The notes under the pieces were generated by a model, which did no database searches, was not told the DNA's origin, and saw nothing but the letters and a program-made list of their open reading frames with translations. The position numbers and the translations under genes were made by a program. A stretch of 64,000 nt of DNA from Phoronis australis (Eukaryota; Phoronida; Phoronidae): contig NMRA01000581.1 of the NCBI GenBank assembly GCA_002633005.1, forward strand, positions 160,762 through 224,761, written 5' to 3'. This document shows positions 11,492 to 24,799 of this stretch, piece after piece (within the stretch, counting starts at the first letter, position 1; the number at the start of each line of letters is the position of its first letter).

Positions 11492-13647
11492 ACCCATCTA
11501 TTGACTACGCGGGTCAATAAGTGCCCATATCACTTCATCAACTGTTGCACCATGGCGTGGCCAGGAGACCAGTTACACAGATTTGATAACATATCCGTCA
11601 TTTTCCGTACTACGTAATAGTTTGCAGTGACTAATAAGCCTCTCGCGGGTTCCCAACGTGTCGCTAGGTGGTATCCAGCACCCAGGTATCACTTAATTTT
11701 CCTCGGGATTTTTTCACCGGCGTTTCTGATTGGCAAGTCGAATTCTCAACAGGCAGCGCTTTACGCAAACAAACTGGAATGGCTGATGGAGGAAGTGAAA
11801 ATGTGGTTTGTTGTACAGACAAATCGGTGCTTAATTCATGTTCAAGAAATGTGAATTCCAGAAAATTGTGGTTGCGCCTTTTCGGAGTGTTTCTTTCTAC
11901 TGTCACTGACTTTTGTTTAAGATGCTGTCTTTTATTCTCACTTTGTTGTAAAGCCAACCAATGACTGTCGAGGTTACATGAACCAATGATAAAGCGCATG
12001 CTACTGCTACCCGTGTGGTGGTTAGCAGCACGTAGGAAACCAGCAAGTAACAACCCCAGGTGCTTCAACATGTAAGTCACTGTAATAAGTTTATTTTTTC
12101 TCTGTATGTAGTAACGTACACCATGACTTTGTATCGACGCTTTTGCATTGTCCATACTATTGAAGCTTCTCGCAACTAGATTTATAAGGAGATTAAACTC
12201 AGTTTTGGCCTCTACAGAATCTTACTGAGCAGTCTGCGGATTTTGTCAATAACATAAAAACTAAATTTAGCAAAAAGGAAAGGTAAATTGATAACAAAAC
12301 AACGGTACCAATAACTCTAATCAAACTTTGTTTCGTATACAACTGTACGGCTTCAGATGAGATTTCTAAACTATCATCTATACATGTATTTCGTTTTGTG
12401 CAGCTTTAGAATTTTTTCTTGAAAATCATCCGGGTCACTTTGAAATGGACTCCTGGCAGCGTTTTGGAGGACAGTGTATAAAAAAATAGTATCTGAAAAT
12501 GTCATTTGAAACAGATATCAGCAAAAAATTCCCTATCCGGATAACTTAAATAGGGTTTGATAACTCTCTTGAACCTCAAAGCTTAAAGCTTGTTTCCAGC
12601 TGAACACCTTAGTGGTACATATATGGTGATACGCAACGGCCAGGTCTAAGAGGGGTTGAAACACCCAAATATGATTCATTGTACTTTTTTAAGCTTGCGT
12701 ACATCATTAAGTCATGCCACTGTCGTGGAAATCGCCTACACTTCGTGAAGCTGCTCAAAAATAGTTCAGCAAACTTTTACAAGCTAAGAGTAGCTGAAAC
12801 GAAGCCCAGTTTGTTTAAAATCGGTAATAAACTTGCCTAACGTCACAACACTAACTTTTCAATTAGAGAAGTTATTGTCAAGAAATTGGTGTGAAATTGT
12901 TTGCTAGTGAAAAACGGTTTGAAATCAAGTGGAATCTATTATTGCTTGAGATCAGGCGTACGTTCTGTAACACTATTACCTCACGCATTCTCGCGAGGTC
13001 TTGCTTTTTAGAGAGTACCTCGCGTTACTGAACAGTAGGCAGGCTCTACAGGATGATTTTCACGGTGTGTTATTGGATTTTCCGAGCATCGGTTTGCTTC
13101 AATGGCCACCTACCAGTCTAACGCGAAAATTAATTTCTTAGACAAAAATGTGAATCCACGGCCTCTTTAAAAGGTCACTTGGCATTCCCGATATTACAAG
13201 ATAATGCTCTGTTTTTTTCGATTGAAAATACCCGCATATGGTAACATGTGGGGACAATTCCAAAAGTAAGACAATACTCGCAATTGTGGGCTCATGAAGC
13301 AGTTAGGCTGCACTTGACTGACTTCGCCGGTTCTGTCACGTCGACATGTATTTGTTCTGTTAGCCAGAAGTCGTCCAAAATATGTTTAAGGTTATCTCAA
13401 ACCTTATTGCGTGGCCTCCATTCTGACTGGTATATCAAAAACTAAGCTTTGTCGACTTGTAAAAGTATAATATTTTCTGAAAGAAAAAAGATCAGGGAAT
13501 ATATTTTTATATTAATGTAGCATCATTATAATTACTTAAATTCCTTTTTAAATCAAAATTTCAGAATTAAGAAAGGTACATTCATAGCAAAATAACCCCT
13601 TAGTCGATTTTAATTAAACTGTTTTTAATGAAAGCTTGACCAAGTAC
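11492..13647. other. Intergenic DNA upstream of copy A, no gene supported
   Basis: Matches 39.93-42.04 kb of unit B at a few percent divergence. The longest frame (12155..11664, 163 codons) is broken by a 1-bp insertion in unit B, so I do not call it. Short inverted motifs around ctcgcgagg near 12990-13025 are also in unit B. A TACATGTA at 12381-12388 is absent in B. Confidence 0.5.
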
Positions 13648-13815
13648 CTCAAAAACGCTGTTAGGAATTTTCGATTAGTCTATTCGTTTGGTTTCTATGG
13701 CAAACCAACTCGCTAAACGTAAGGTATTTTTGTAGAAAATAGAAGTCGTATTCGTCTTCGTTACATTACGCAAAAACTAGGCATTTATATCAAAAATCCT
13801 AACAGCGTTTTTGAG
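13648..13815. repeat. Small foldback element with about 23-bp inverted arms
   Basis: Left arm 13648-13670 (ctcaaaaacgctgttaggaa) and right arm 13792-13815 are near-perfect reverse complements. The 120-bp centre has no gene. The same structure occurs in unit B at 42045-42228, where a 15-bp internal duplication is added. Probably a MITE-like relic. Confidence 0.55.
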
Positions 13816-14489
13816 ATTGACGACTAACTATTAAATTTGGAACTTTTCACCGAAATCCATCAAACCGTTTTCGAGAACGTACGTGTAGGAGTCCTAAGTT
13901 TAAATAAAGCCGAGAAAAAAGCCAATTAAACTGGGACGAGTGTAAATCTCAGTCTTCGGTTAATTACAGTCGGTGAAAACTTGTTTTCGGTAAACATACC
14001 CTATACATGCTATTTCAACATTCACCAGCTATGCCAACTGAATTTGCAGTGCATTATTAACTTAATTATCATTACGTACCGTTCCTAGCCACCATTTGGG
14101 ATAAACGTTACTTGTACATGTAGGTCACAGTTCATTGTCATAAATATATCCTGTACACGCCACGTGCAAAGAGACTGATACCAAACCAAGTAAGAAATGG
14201 ATAACAAAAATCGAATCGGTGGTTAAAGCATGTCGTTAGCATGAGATCGGAATTTGGGTGAGGATTTATCTCTTTTCACAATTGTCAGTGTTCGTATAAC
14301 CACAGATGCGTGAGGCGACTGGTACATGTAGCATTCGTTCTCAACGCCAACTATCGTTTGCACTGTTGGTGCACAACTCCATCAGGATCAAAAGTACGTT
14401 TTGTGTTTGTTTTCCACGACACCATTCTATCACAAGTACACCTCGTTGACTCAATATTGTGGCGACTAGGTACCCAGTAAACATGCATG

Positions 14490-14712
14490 CACTTAGCCAA
14501 TACTGGCCCTGAATTGTCTTCGGTATTGGCCCAATGATGTAGGCCAGTACTGGCACAGTAACATTTTTGCGCACCCTCTTGTATTGAGCCGGTATCAGAC
14601 TGCGATATCGGGCCAGTAAAGGGCCAGTACCAGGCCATTACTGGGCCAACACACCAAAAACCGCTTTCGGTCCTATAAAGGGCCAGTACTGACAGACTGT
14701 GTTGGCCCTGTA
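14490..14712. repeat. Cluster of GGCCAGTA / TACTGGCC motifs
   Basis: About ten occurrences of ggccagta or its complement in some 220 bp, several joined as the palindrome GGCCAGTACTGGCC-like core. Retained in unit B at 42915-43138. It could be a degenerate minisatellite or the end of a DNA transposon. Reading frames across it are repeat translation. Confidence 0.55.
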
Positions 14713-15608
14713 CAGTGATGGGTTCATATTAAGCCTGTATATTAATTATATTGGCGAAAGTGCAGTGGTTGGCAAGTATTGGACCATTAATGTTGTCTTT
14801 GCAGGCCCAGTGCAGGAATATTACTGTTTGTGAGTATGCAAACTTCGTTAAAGACACGACTAGACTTTTTGTTAGCAACGGTTGATACTGGTACCTTCGT
14901 AATTTCGGAACAGTCTCCTTTCTTCTGGTGTGCAGGTATGAAGTAACAAACCGAGAGACATAATAAACAAACAAAAACAGTAGCTTTATTTCGTGACTTC
15001 ATGCATCAGGCAATGAGTAAAATGGACATATACACTGTTTATTTCGGTCAACTAAATACTTTTTACAAAACTGTCTCGGGCTCGTTATTGAAGTGGGCGA
15101 CAACTCCGGCAGTTTCACACAGTCTTCGTCCTCCCTCCCTGTCGACAGCGTTTCGGAATCTGATGCCTGTCTCTTTTACTGTAAAGCTTGCATTAACACT
15201 ACTGTGCTCCTTGATCACAATCCCTGAACAACGCCTGCTTATAGTATATTTGAGTACAAACTAATAGACTCCACTATTCTTTTTCCAATTAAGTTTTGCA
15301 ATATGAGAATTATCTAAAGAAACTGTATACCAATCCAACACGAAACTCATTTGAAATGCATAATCAGTAACATACATGTATATGTTTCATCCTTTGTCAA
15401 CACAAGTATTACAGCCGGTTGTCGTATTTCAGTTTCTTGTAATAAATATTTTCAGAAGCGACTTTTTATTCATTCTATTTCTTCTCAAAATGTCTATTTC
15501 GTTACCATTTAAAGATCCTTAAAAATACTTCACAGTCTATAACAAAAAAGTCTCATGAGCATCGATTGACGGTTTTGCTGTGTGGGGGTGACCTTTTCAG
15601 CTTTGTCC

Positions 15609-16039
15609 CCAAGCCTCAAGATGGCACTGATCGGTTAGCCACTTGAGGCTTGGTTATGGGAATTACCATCTGCGCAATGATTGACCGATGCCCTGACGTC
15701 ATTCAAACAAAGGTAGATTGTAATTATTTTCACATTGGAGCCATTCATACGACACAAGGCATTGTTATAGTTATTGTCTGACATAAAGGTTGTAATTATT
15801 TTCAAGTCTTATGTATGAGTAGTATTAATCTGTTTTCGAATCAAAAAACATCATTTTTGCAATAATTTAGACCTAAAATGCTGTAATATACCGTTAGTTT
15901 TCATTTTTATATAAAGCTGCAGAAAATTTCCGAAATTAGTCGTGATATTTTGGCAATTTCCGTAAAAATTCTGGCACATTTCATTTCCCGTAACCCAGCC
16001 TCAAGTGGCTTAACTGATCAGCGCCATCTTGAGGCTTGG
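15609..16039. mobile_element. 431-bp foldback MITE with nested inverted repeats
   Basis: The ends are about 53-bp inverted repeats starting CCAAGCCTCAAGATGGC. Each arm is itself palindromic (aagcctcaag ... cttgaggctt), so the element can form two terminal hairpins as well as one long stem. No coding capacity. The TTAA at 15825-15828 inside it is the empty target of the 3.5-kb element found in unit B. Confidence 0.7.
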
Positions 16040-19000
16040 AAACGAGGCTGAGTGCCCCTTACATTGTACGATGCCGCGCGTGCACAAGGTCAGCAAAGTT
16101 GTCGAAGAAGTAAACACAGCAACAAAACGGAGATTGTTTACGTTTCATAGGATCACCAATGGCCCGCATTGCTTTGGATTTTGATGTTTGCGACACTAAC
16201 AAGAGATAGCACGGAGGTTGTTTGAAACCCCGAAAATAAGGAAAAAACATCTTTTTGAGCTCGTGTATACCACTAAGCTATACCAAGAACTACATATCCC
16301 TTGTTGATGCTTGGTAACAGGCATTACATACTGAATGTTCCAAACGGGTCCCAGAATTCGCCTGGAGCATGCGTGGTCTCTAGCAATAACGAAATGTCAG
16401 TTTTTTGCAAGACTGAAAACTGATTTTCATCTGGTTACGGAATAAGTTGAGACTTATTCTACAACGTTATCCGAAGTAGTTTTTAGCAAAAATAAGTTTT
16501 GTTCGAGCGAAAGCGGGTTCGTAGCCGGTTTAAAACGATCACTTGACATTGCTGTACATAGGCCTACCTGCACGTGGTAACATTCGTGGATATTGGGGGA
16601 ATTCTGGGTACTACATGTAAATATCATTAAGTTACATGTAATATACTCTAGTGTTGGCTCACGAAGGAATTGATCAACTCCGTCGGTTCTGACCGGTCAA
16701 CCGGTTTCGACATGTGACTGCTCTGTAAGCAGAAAATTGACGCCTTAGGTGGTTGACCGGGCGGAACCGGCGAAGTCTATTAAGTGCAGCCCGGCATGTG
16801 TTACAGAATCGAGTCAAGGTTTTCCTACCTAAACAGGTACTGTCATGCTATCTAACTTTGTGCAGGGAACCAGTCTGTAAAATGTTCAGTGCAAATCGTA
16901 ATGGAGGCTGTGTCACGAGTTGTTCTCTCGTTTTGCGTTTGAAAAACCAGTTGCGTACATGTATATGTACGTAGTTTCACCTTTTCACGGGTTGTACTAT
17001 ATCTGAAAATATGAGGAACGTAGCAATGTATTGGATCAAAGAATACAAGTGTCAAACAAAGCAAAATATAACTGATTCCAAAATGTTTCCATGTTTTACG
17101 ATTGCCACAAATGATTGCAGCTGGCCACTCCATGAAAACGAACAAATTTACACAACTATAAGCTAAATTTGTATTTGAAGGGTAAACCTCTCAGTCATTT
17201 TTACGTGAGGTATGTGACTACTACAACCTGGAGAAAATTTACAATGATTAATTGGATTTTGAGAGGTTCCAGGCAAGGTGGTCTTCTTTTTTGCCTAACT
17301 AGCTTTTATAGGGTCCGATAATGTTCGTAATTTGTTTGATGTACACTTAACTAGATTAATCATATTGCTGTACAACTATGTACTGGTTGGTTGAGTTAAT
17401 AAATGTTACATCATGAAAAAAACCCTTTCTCTTCACTGTAATGTATACTGCACAAGGCAACGGCTGTGAAAATTTTCTATGTTTAATATCTATTGAATAC
17501 CCCATGTATGTATACCTGTATTTTTAAATTGAAAGCACCACTACTGTGTGAACTGTTTTGCCGGGGTTTCGATGTAAATGGACTTGTTTGTTGACTGTTA
17601 TATTGCCTGCATTTAACCTCGTTTTCGCCATAAGCGAATCTGGTCTGAAGATTTCTTCGGAAATTCGTTTAGTTTGGGATACTAGTTAATATTAATATCA
17701 TAGAAATCTAGGAATGGAATGTCAACTTTGATCTCGCGCAACTGATGTTACGCTGCGCATGCGTGGCAGCATTCTTTTGGGTGCTACCACTGCCTCGCCC
17801 ATAGGCGTAACCTAAAGCCATCTGGACGTATTTCAATAATTTCGGAAGTTTGCAAATTTCCTTAAGATATATCCATATGGTCAAAAACTTGAGTTGTAGT
17901 ACGATTCAAAGATCCTGTGCCATTGACATTTAAAGGAGAATGCCACCCGATTTCACTAGTCTTTTTACGTCCTAATCGGTCTATATCCACACCGCCTCTT
18001 ATACAGTCGACCTCACCTTGCCGAGAGGTGTCGTGTTAACCTGTGAGGAAGGTGAGAAAGGACACAGCGACGTCAGTGGTTCATCTACATAGATAATGCC
18101 GCATCGTTCCCGCTTGTCCGAACTATGAAGCTGCGAAGAAAGCGGGTATAGACCTAACTCGCGCGGAGGACATTAAAATCCAAAGCGAGGCTCAGTGCGA
18201 TAAATAAAGCGGAAGTTGACATTGCGTGAGTTAAATGGCCTGCCTTTCGAGTCCAACCTGGATATTAAATCGTACAAATGTGTCAATAATTAACTACAGA
18301 GAAGTAGAAAAATACATTAGAGAGCAAGTCAATGTACAAAAGAGTTGTCTGACGAAAGGGTATATTTTTTTCGGAAAGCTAGTTTCGAATCATGAAAAAG
18401 TAAACATGACCAAATTGCGGCGATCGTAGTGTTACGGATTAGGTATTACGGTGAATGTAGGGTTACGTTTCTTCCTGTAAATTGTTGATAATGCTTTCCA
18501 CACGAACCAGGTCATCTGCTCGTATTGTTGACCAGTTGAAGATAGATTCCGCAGTGGTGGCTCATCATATTTTGCTGCGATGTGCAATTAGTCACATCTG
18601 GTTTAATGTTTTGATCAAGCATAGCCTAGGTCCAGGTGAGGGAGGGACTACCGGGACTAATAGTTGATTTGTCATTGATCTGACAGAATAATTGATTTTA
18701 TCAAATATATTATTTATTAAAATATATAACCAGTCTTGTAATTGAATACAAAAATTATTCGAAAATCAATTCTGTTTTCTTGGTTTTAATAATTCTTACG
18801 TCTATTTGATGTGTTAGGTTTCAAATATCAATCTGGACCAAGTTGAATTTTAAAATCAAAACACCTAATTCGTTCGTCTAAAGCACAATCTTGATTTAGA
18901 GCTCAATTTCAGTTAACTTGACAGAGCAAGCATAGTTATCATGTTTCTTCAGGGGCCTCGTTATCCGAGGGGAAAGGTGCCTATGCCTTCAGTGAGAGGC

Positions 19001-19554
19001 GAATTTTTTCGCCGAGTGATGGGAAAATCTATCCCCCGGTCACCATCAATAGCACCCCGAAAGTTCTCATAGGCCCTGTCTCAAGTAGCATTTTCTGCTC
19101 GTTCAAATTGTCACCTGTGTGGTTAGGTGATTTGATCTTCGAAGAGAAATTTTCAATCATCAGAATTTTTTTAACTCCGGTGGGGAAGGATTTCGCGTGA
19201 ATTTTAAATATTTTTGAGAGAGGAATAGGGAGGATGTTCAGCCCCAAAATCGAGAGATTGAGGGCCCTGTCCTTTATTGAAAGAAAAATGCATAATGTTC
19301 CAACCTGGAGTCTTGAAAACACAGCCTGGCTGGCCGAAGATTCTCCGGTTGTTGCTATGATGCTCGGCAACCGAGAAGTGCGACAAAATGTGATCTAAAT
19401 TTTCGAAAACATTTATAAATTTTACACGGACATATTTCCCTTCGTTGCGGCGTCTGGCAACGACCCAACGCTTTCGAATCTCAACGTCCTTATTAGGGAT
19501 TGTAAAACAGACAGTTGAATGGCCGTGTTCTATCCGTTCGAGCTACGCAAAATA
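16040..19554. other. Intergenic DNA of unit A, matches 48.0-51.66 kb
   Basis: Aligns with unit B through its whole length. Candidate frames such as 16753-16974 and 19370..19029 are shifted or interrupted in the other copies. A short hairpin ggcgaattttttcgcc lies near 19002. No gene supported. Confidence 0.5.
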
Positions 19555-20580
19555 CCACTACCGTATTCGCCGTAATAACCGCCCATGCCCCTACAAGCGC
19601 CCTTCCCCCACGCGTTTTCAGACTTTGTTGAAATAAGCGCCCATTCCATGAATGTGTACATGCGAACAATGACGTACTTACAGTCCTAAAACTCGGCTAC
19701 AGTAACGTCTACAATTTATCGAAAATTTGTGTACGGGTCTTCTTGACCACCAGCGGCACACCTACTGTACGTTTGTATTTAGCAGTTACTTTACACTTCA
19801 AAGTAACGCAGCGCTTCAAAGGGAACGCAACAGCGTTGCTACGCTCTCGCGACGACCGTGTCCCACTATGGCCTGACCTTTCAGTAGACACATCGACTGT
19901 CTCATGAATAAAAATAACTCGGTAATAAACGCACGTGGCCAGGAAGCGCGCGCTACATATATGAACCTGTCATCAAAGACATTAGTCGGGAACTATCCAT
20001 TCATGAAACGGGTAGCATAGCATCGATAAGAAATGAATATTGGCACTAATTTCCGACAATTTCTAATACTATAAAACATGTTTGCGTTATTTTTGAGATG
20101 GATTGTTTGATTAACCATAATTGTTGCTTTTAAGCCGAATATCCGATAAAATGACAACTGACAGTGAATGCTTACACACCATTACACCGAAAAATAACTG
20201 TCAGATACTTACGTACGCATCCACCTACACGGCGACTAATATGGGCCTTACCGAGACAAATGTCGAAAGTTTTTAGCACGAGATCGGCAAGTACTGAATG
20301 AAACACGCTCTGGTTTAGGCCTACTGCTTGTGCAAATTTCTTTAGACACATGTAACAGTAGCTAGTAAGATTGCGTGGCTCGGGCCAAAAGACGGTCTCT
20401 GCTTTGGCAAATGAACTCTGGTGACACGCACGCGCTCGCTTACTCGCAGACGAACTTCAAAACAAAGTCACGTGACGACAACATGTGTGTTCGTTCAGCA
20501 AAGACGCAAACGCGACCCAGTGGCAAAATAACCTTTTTTACTCTCGCGACATCAAGCGACCAGATAGCGGTTTGATGACA
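19555..20580. repeat. Dispersed repeat, also present inverted at 26.7-27.3 kb
   Basis: The left part (taccgtattcgccgtaataa) and the right part near 20500-20580 recur in reverse complement at 27310 and 26745, with the middle shortened. In unit B the same repeat is split by the THAP transposon. The ATTACAC at 20181-20187 is that transposon's empty site. Likely an old DNA transposon; class not determined. Confidence 0.55.
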
Positions 20581-20999
20581 TGCGTGTTAAAAGAATGACC
20601 CGAGTTTTCACAAGTGGAGGAGTATTTCATATAGGAAGTAAACACTTGCGGAGGTCGGTTTTCAAATTACACTGCATTTATATTCTTTGATAATTTTGTA
20701 AAGGTGCAAACAAAAATACTCCAAGTATATGGCCTTTGTGCTTATGATATACTTCGCATTTTGCCTAATATAACATTCGGCATAAGTAATTGGCTTGTAA
20801 ATTGCACACTTTATCTATTCATCAGTCTTACACAGTCGGTCACAAAGCCGATGTTTTGTTTATTTGACGCTGCATGGTTGTCAATACTTGCATTTGAAGA
20901 CAATGTGTTCATCAGATTTTGAATTTGTCAATGCCCCAATAACATGCAGTGCTGCGAGCACAAACCAATTTGCAAATGTGAGGAACTGGCCGTACTAAT

Positions 21000-21333
21000 C
21001 AGTGGCGGATCTATGATACCATGGCATAAGGGAGGGGGTCAACATGTTGCCTCGGGAAATTGTGCAAGGTGCGATTGGCAATTGCACGTGCGTAGGCGGC
21101 TCAAAAGGTGAGGGAGCCAGCCTGTGGAGGTGCACCTTTCGTTCAGGAAAATCTACCATTCGAAGGAGCAGCCACTACGCGGCAACCTGGACGTTCACCG
21201 CTACCGGTCCTACTTCCTGGACTCAATATTTCCTCACGCTCCGCTCTGTTGCTCTTTCATTTCGCTTGCGGCAGCTAACGGGGGGAAGGGGGGAGCGGGG
21301 CGGGCCCCCCTGGGCCCCTTAAATCCACCTATG
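21000..21333. mobile_element. hAT-like MITE, about 334 bp
   Basis: Begins CAGTGGCGGATCTA and ends with the inverted form (taaatccacctatg; in unit B taaatccgcctgtg), giving imperfect terminal repeats of the CAG(T/G)GGCGGAT kind common in hAT MITEs. The flanks share ctaat rather than a clear 8-bp duplication. Interior has G/C runs; frames across it are not genes. Confidence 0.5.
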
Positions 21334-22930
21334 CTAATTCCCGTGAATTCTTAAGGTGTTTCTTAAGTCAAGAGGTAGTTCTTGTTGGTAAATGGAAATG
21401 TAATCCTATCAAGGTAAAAACTATAAGAACATTTTATAAGCGTAAAGCGAGGTCTTATTTCATTTCTTACAGCTAAGTGGTGTGCAATGAAGCCTAAAGT
21501 CAAAAATAGAATGTACATGTAGGCTAATTTCAACATTCTGAACACCAATAAAACTTAGTGTAAGAAGAAATATTGCATTTACCATCAGACAAAACAACAT
21601 AGAATTTGTAGTTTGCAGGTGATTCATTTTATTTTACATTGCGTCATGACACATAAGAACTATCTTTAAGGATCTTTATTTCTAGATATACAATATTAGT
21701 TAGCATTGATGAGACTTATTCAAAGCAGGCACCTGCAGAACAAACGAAGTCTCAAACAACTGAGGAAGAATAAAAATGATCATTGAATAATTTGAAATAA
21801 AAATCTCATACACACTGAATAGAGGACTATAGTCGGATATGGCATAACCTGACTTTTGAGAACCAGTTTGATGCCTATTACTCAGTGGAGAAACTAGTTC
21901 ACAAAATGCGCCACATCTGACTTAACCCTGTGTCTTATCCACGTGCAACTCACAATTTTCAACCTGTTGCAACATTTTGAGTGCAAATACAAATTTCGAA
22001 ATACATATTTTACAAATGTTAGACTTTATTATTTAGAAAGACAATGATGCCCACTATAGTGTACATTTTCAGAAAAAATTGTTTTGCAATACAAATAATT
22101 ACGTGCACACAGCTAAGAGAATGGCAAGTCAATGGGTAACTTGTTATTAAATAGGTGTAGCTTATAAATGAATGCCCCTCTGACTGACATCTCAAATAAA
22201 GTTAAACTTGTTTTTTATTGAACAACATACTTTTCCTTGTTCTGTGGATGTTGCTAAAGAGGGCTTCAAGCTATGCATTCAGCAGTGCAGTGATTGCTCA
22301 AAACAACCAACCACCTCCCAAATGAACAACCCATCCCCTCAAAACAGATGTATTTTTATCCTAAAATATAATTACAAATAATTTACACCAAAACAACAGC
22401 AACACTGAGTACTGAGAATGGATGTTTATTGTTATCAAATATTGACTACTACTTGATGCAGAGTATGTTATAGAACATCATCAGTTGTGTTGTTGTCAAT
22501 ACTTTCCAACATTTGAGCACTTTGGAAATAAACTGGCATCTAAACTGATGCGAAAATAATAAATAAGACCAGTAGGCGACGCAATACAACTGATCCATCT
22601 GAAAATAAAATAACTACTGTAAATTTACAATGATTGGTGAAATGCCTATAGATAAACAGTAATTATTAAACAACATTTTGTCAATGTTTAGTAGTAAACC
22701 CTGAATTCCTAACCCAGGTTCTTAGGAGTTTAAAACATCACCAATATAGTTCTTGAGTCATTTGAATCGGGAATAGATCATTTTCACGTGTTAGTACCAA
22801 GCAGGCCAATTGTAAAATACAGTCAACATCAAAGAGAAGCTGCAAACAAAAAGACTATTCCAAATCCTTAGAACAGCAACTAGATGAAAAAATACATAGT
22901 ACTCACAACGTAAACACCAAGGAAAATATG
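21334..22930. other. End of unit A, matches 56.42-57.99 kb; no gene seen
   Basis: AT-rich DNA at a few percent divergence from unit B. Similarity between units ends at about 22933, where unit B instead jumps to sequence equivalent to 5636. Confidence 0.55.
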
Positions 22931-24700
22931 ATGAATTGTGAATTGCAACCCACAACTTAACACAGGCAAAAAATTCCAGTGCTGTCCCCATCGAAACCAT
23001 TTGCAATACATATTATGCAGTCACGCAGATATAATTCAAAGTATATGAAGAAATGCCTACACAAAAGTTGGCGAAGGCAGTATCTATTGAAGCATGGTGT
23101 GTAATCCACGTACATGTAGTACAAGTTGCCGTCCGTCAATGTCACCATCTTAACCAGTGACTCCAGATGGTCTGTGTTGTACGTACATGATGCATCTGCA
23201 TCCCTTTTAAAATGTAGGTGAAGAAACAGACTGTACAAACTAGGACACAAAACCTGAGCAGAATGACACTATCAATTCAAAACAAACACAAAGTGTGAGT
23301 GGGATTACCTCAGGAAACACTAGCAAAAAGAAAAATTGCCTATCAAGAATGTGGTGAACTACAGTGGAGATTGTGCAAGTCATTGAAGCTAGCTAAGCAA
23401 GGAATTGATCATATGCATGTGGCAGTAGGTCACTAGTACATTATATGTTACCGTACATACTTATGAATACAAAATAACTATATCATATCTTGAATTCACT
23501 TTGAAGAAGGACATTTCAGATTAAATGAGGATTAGGATAAGGCATTTGTGCAAGCATACCCAGAGCAGTCAAGTTACAGGATTTTGTACAGGAAAGTCAT
23601 TGTGTACACTGAGTTGTAGTTGCCATTGCTTTCAAAGTCTTCAAGAAATGTCTTGTTAGTGTTCCAATAGAGACTGTGCACATAAAAAGGAATGTGGATC
23701 TATAGTGAAATACATACTTTCCAGGACTTGAATCTGATTTGATGTTGTGTCTCAAGGTCGCACTCACATGTGCATATGTATATGGGATAATGCAGGTTAT
23801 TAGCAAAGGCACTACAGATGAAGGAGTTAATTGAAAGCAAGAAGTTTAAGGATAGGCACAATATGCAGTGTGGTATATTAAGGCACTAGCAGGTATTCAT
23901 TCGGTCACACACAAATTTACCTGACTGTCAGCTGTAAAATGAACGAACACTTGTATATTATTAGTCAGCATTTCCTCACTGACCAATTATAACCTAAACA
24001 CCGTACCTCTACATGAAACGTACTAACAAATACAGTGTATCTGATCGATTTAATGACAAAAAATGTGTAGGTAAAAATTGAATTTCATTATACAACTGGT
24101 TTCCTCTAACTTCATTTCTTCTATGATACTAAATTATATATATATCTAAAGTAAATCACATATGCCATCCACATACAACCTTACTCTAGAACAAGTAACT
24201 ACTGGAACGCGTTGTAGCTATGTTTTACGGTTGCGTGGATGCTATTCAAACTAGTCCAGCTTACTCAACTACTGACAATTTACTCTTCGAGGTAGGGTAA
24301 CTTGCTCTGGGGTACCTTGTGCCACTTCTAAATTTTTGAGTGATAGCAAATCTGGGGCAAAGGGGAAGTATTGTCATGTGTGGTTACGTACAGGAGAGTT
24401 TCCTTTTGTGTCTCATATTCGTATCTGCTGTTCACTGTCATGCACAGAGCGNCGGAAATATCATTGTGTTATTGGCATATTTCATCAAAGACAACAAGGC
24501 AATAGAGATGACAAAATAAATGTATTTCCCAGAGCACCACTTACTAAATTCAACTACTTACTTATCCAAACGGGGCAGAAGGGACGATACAAATTAATGT
24601 AGATCCATGCTTGATGGTCGTGTGCAGTCGTCATCAGGTGGTGTTTCTTTGCTATGTCGTTCGTCCCCGCATGAAGAAGTACCGGAATTTAATTTTTTTC
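22931..24700. other. Single-copy DNA, nothing assignable
   Basis: Not duplicated elsewhere in the window. Frames such as 23250..22957 show no recognisable domain. A single N lies at 24452 without flanking duplication. Confidence 0.4.
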
Positions 24701-24799
24701 TGAGACGTCAGTCTCTAACAACGAAAAAAGAGAAATCACAGTGTTAACAAACTTCAGTCAACTTTTGAAAAACGTGCAGCAAAGAAATCAAGCATTTAC

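Noticed and set aside
11664-12155. 163-codon minus-strand frame upstream of copy A
   Set aside because: Broken by a 1-bp insertion in unit B; no domain.
19029-19370. 113-codon minus-strand frame
   Set aside because: Split by frame changes in unit B at 51075-51489.
21044-21354. Frames in the G/C-rich part of the hAT-like MITE
   Set aside because: Not conserved in frame in unit B and lie within a non-coding element.
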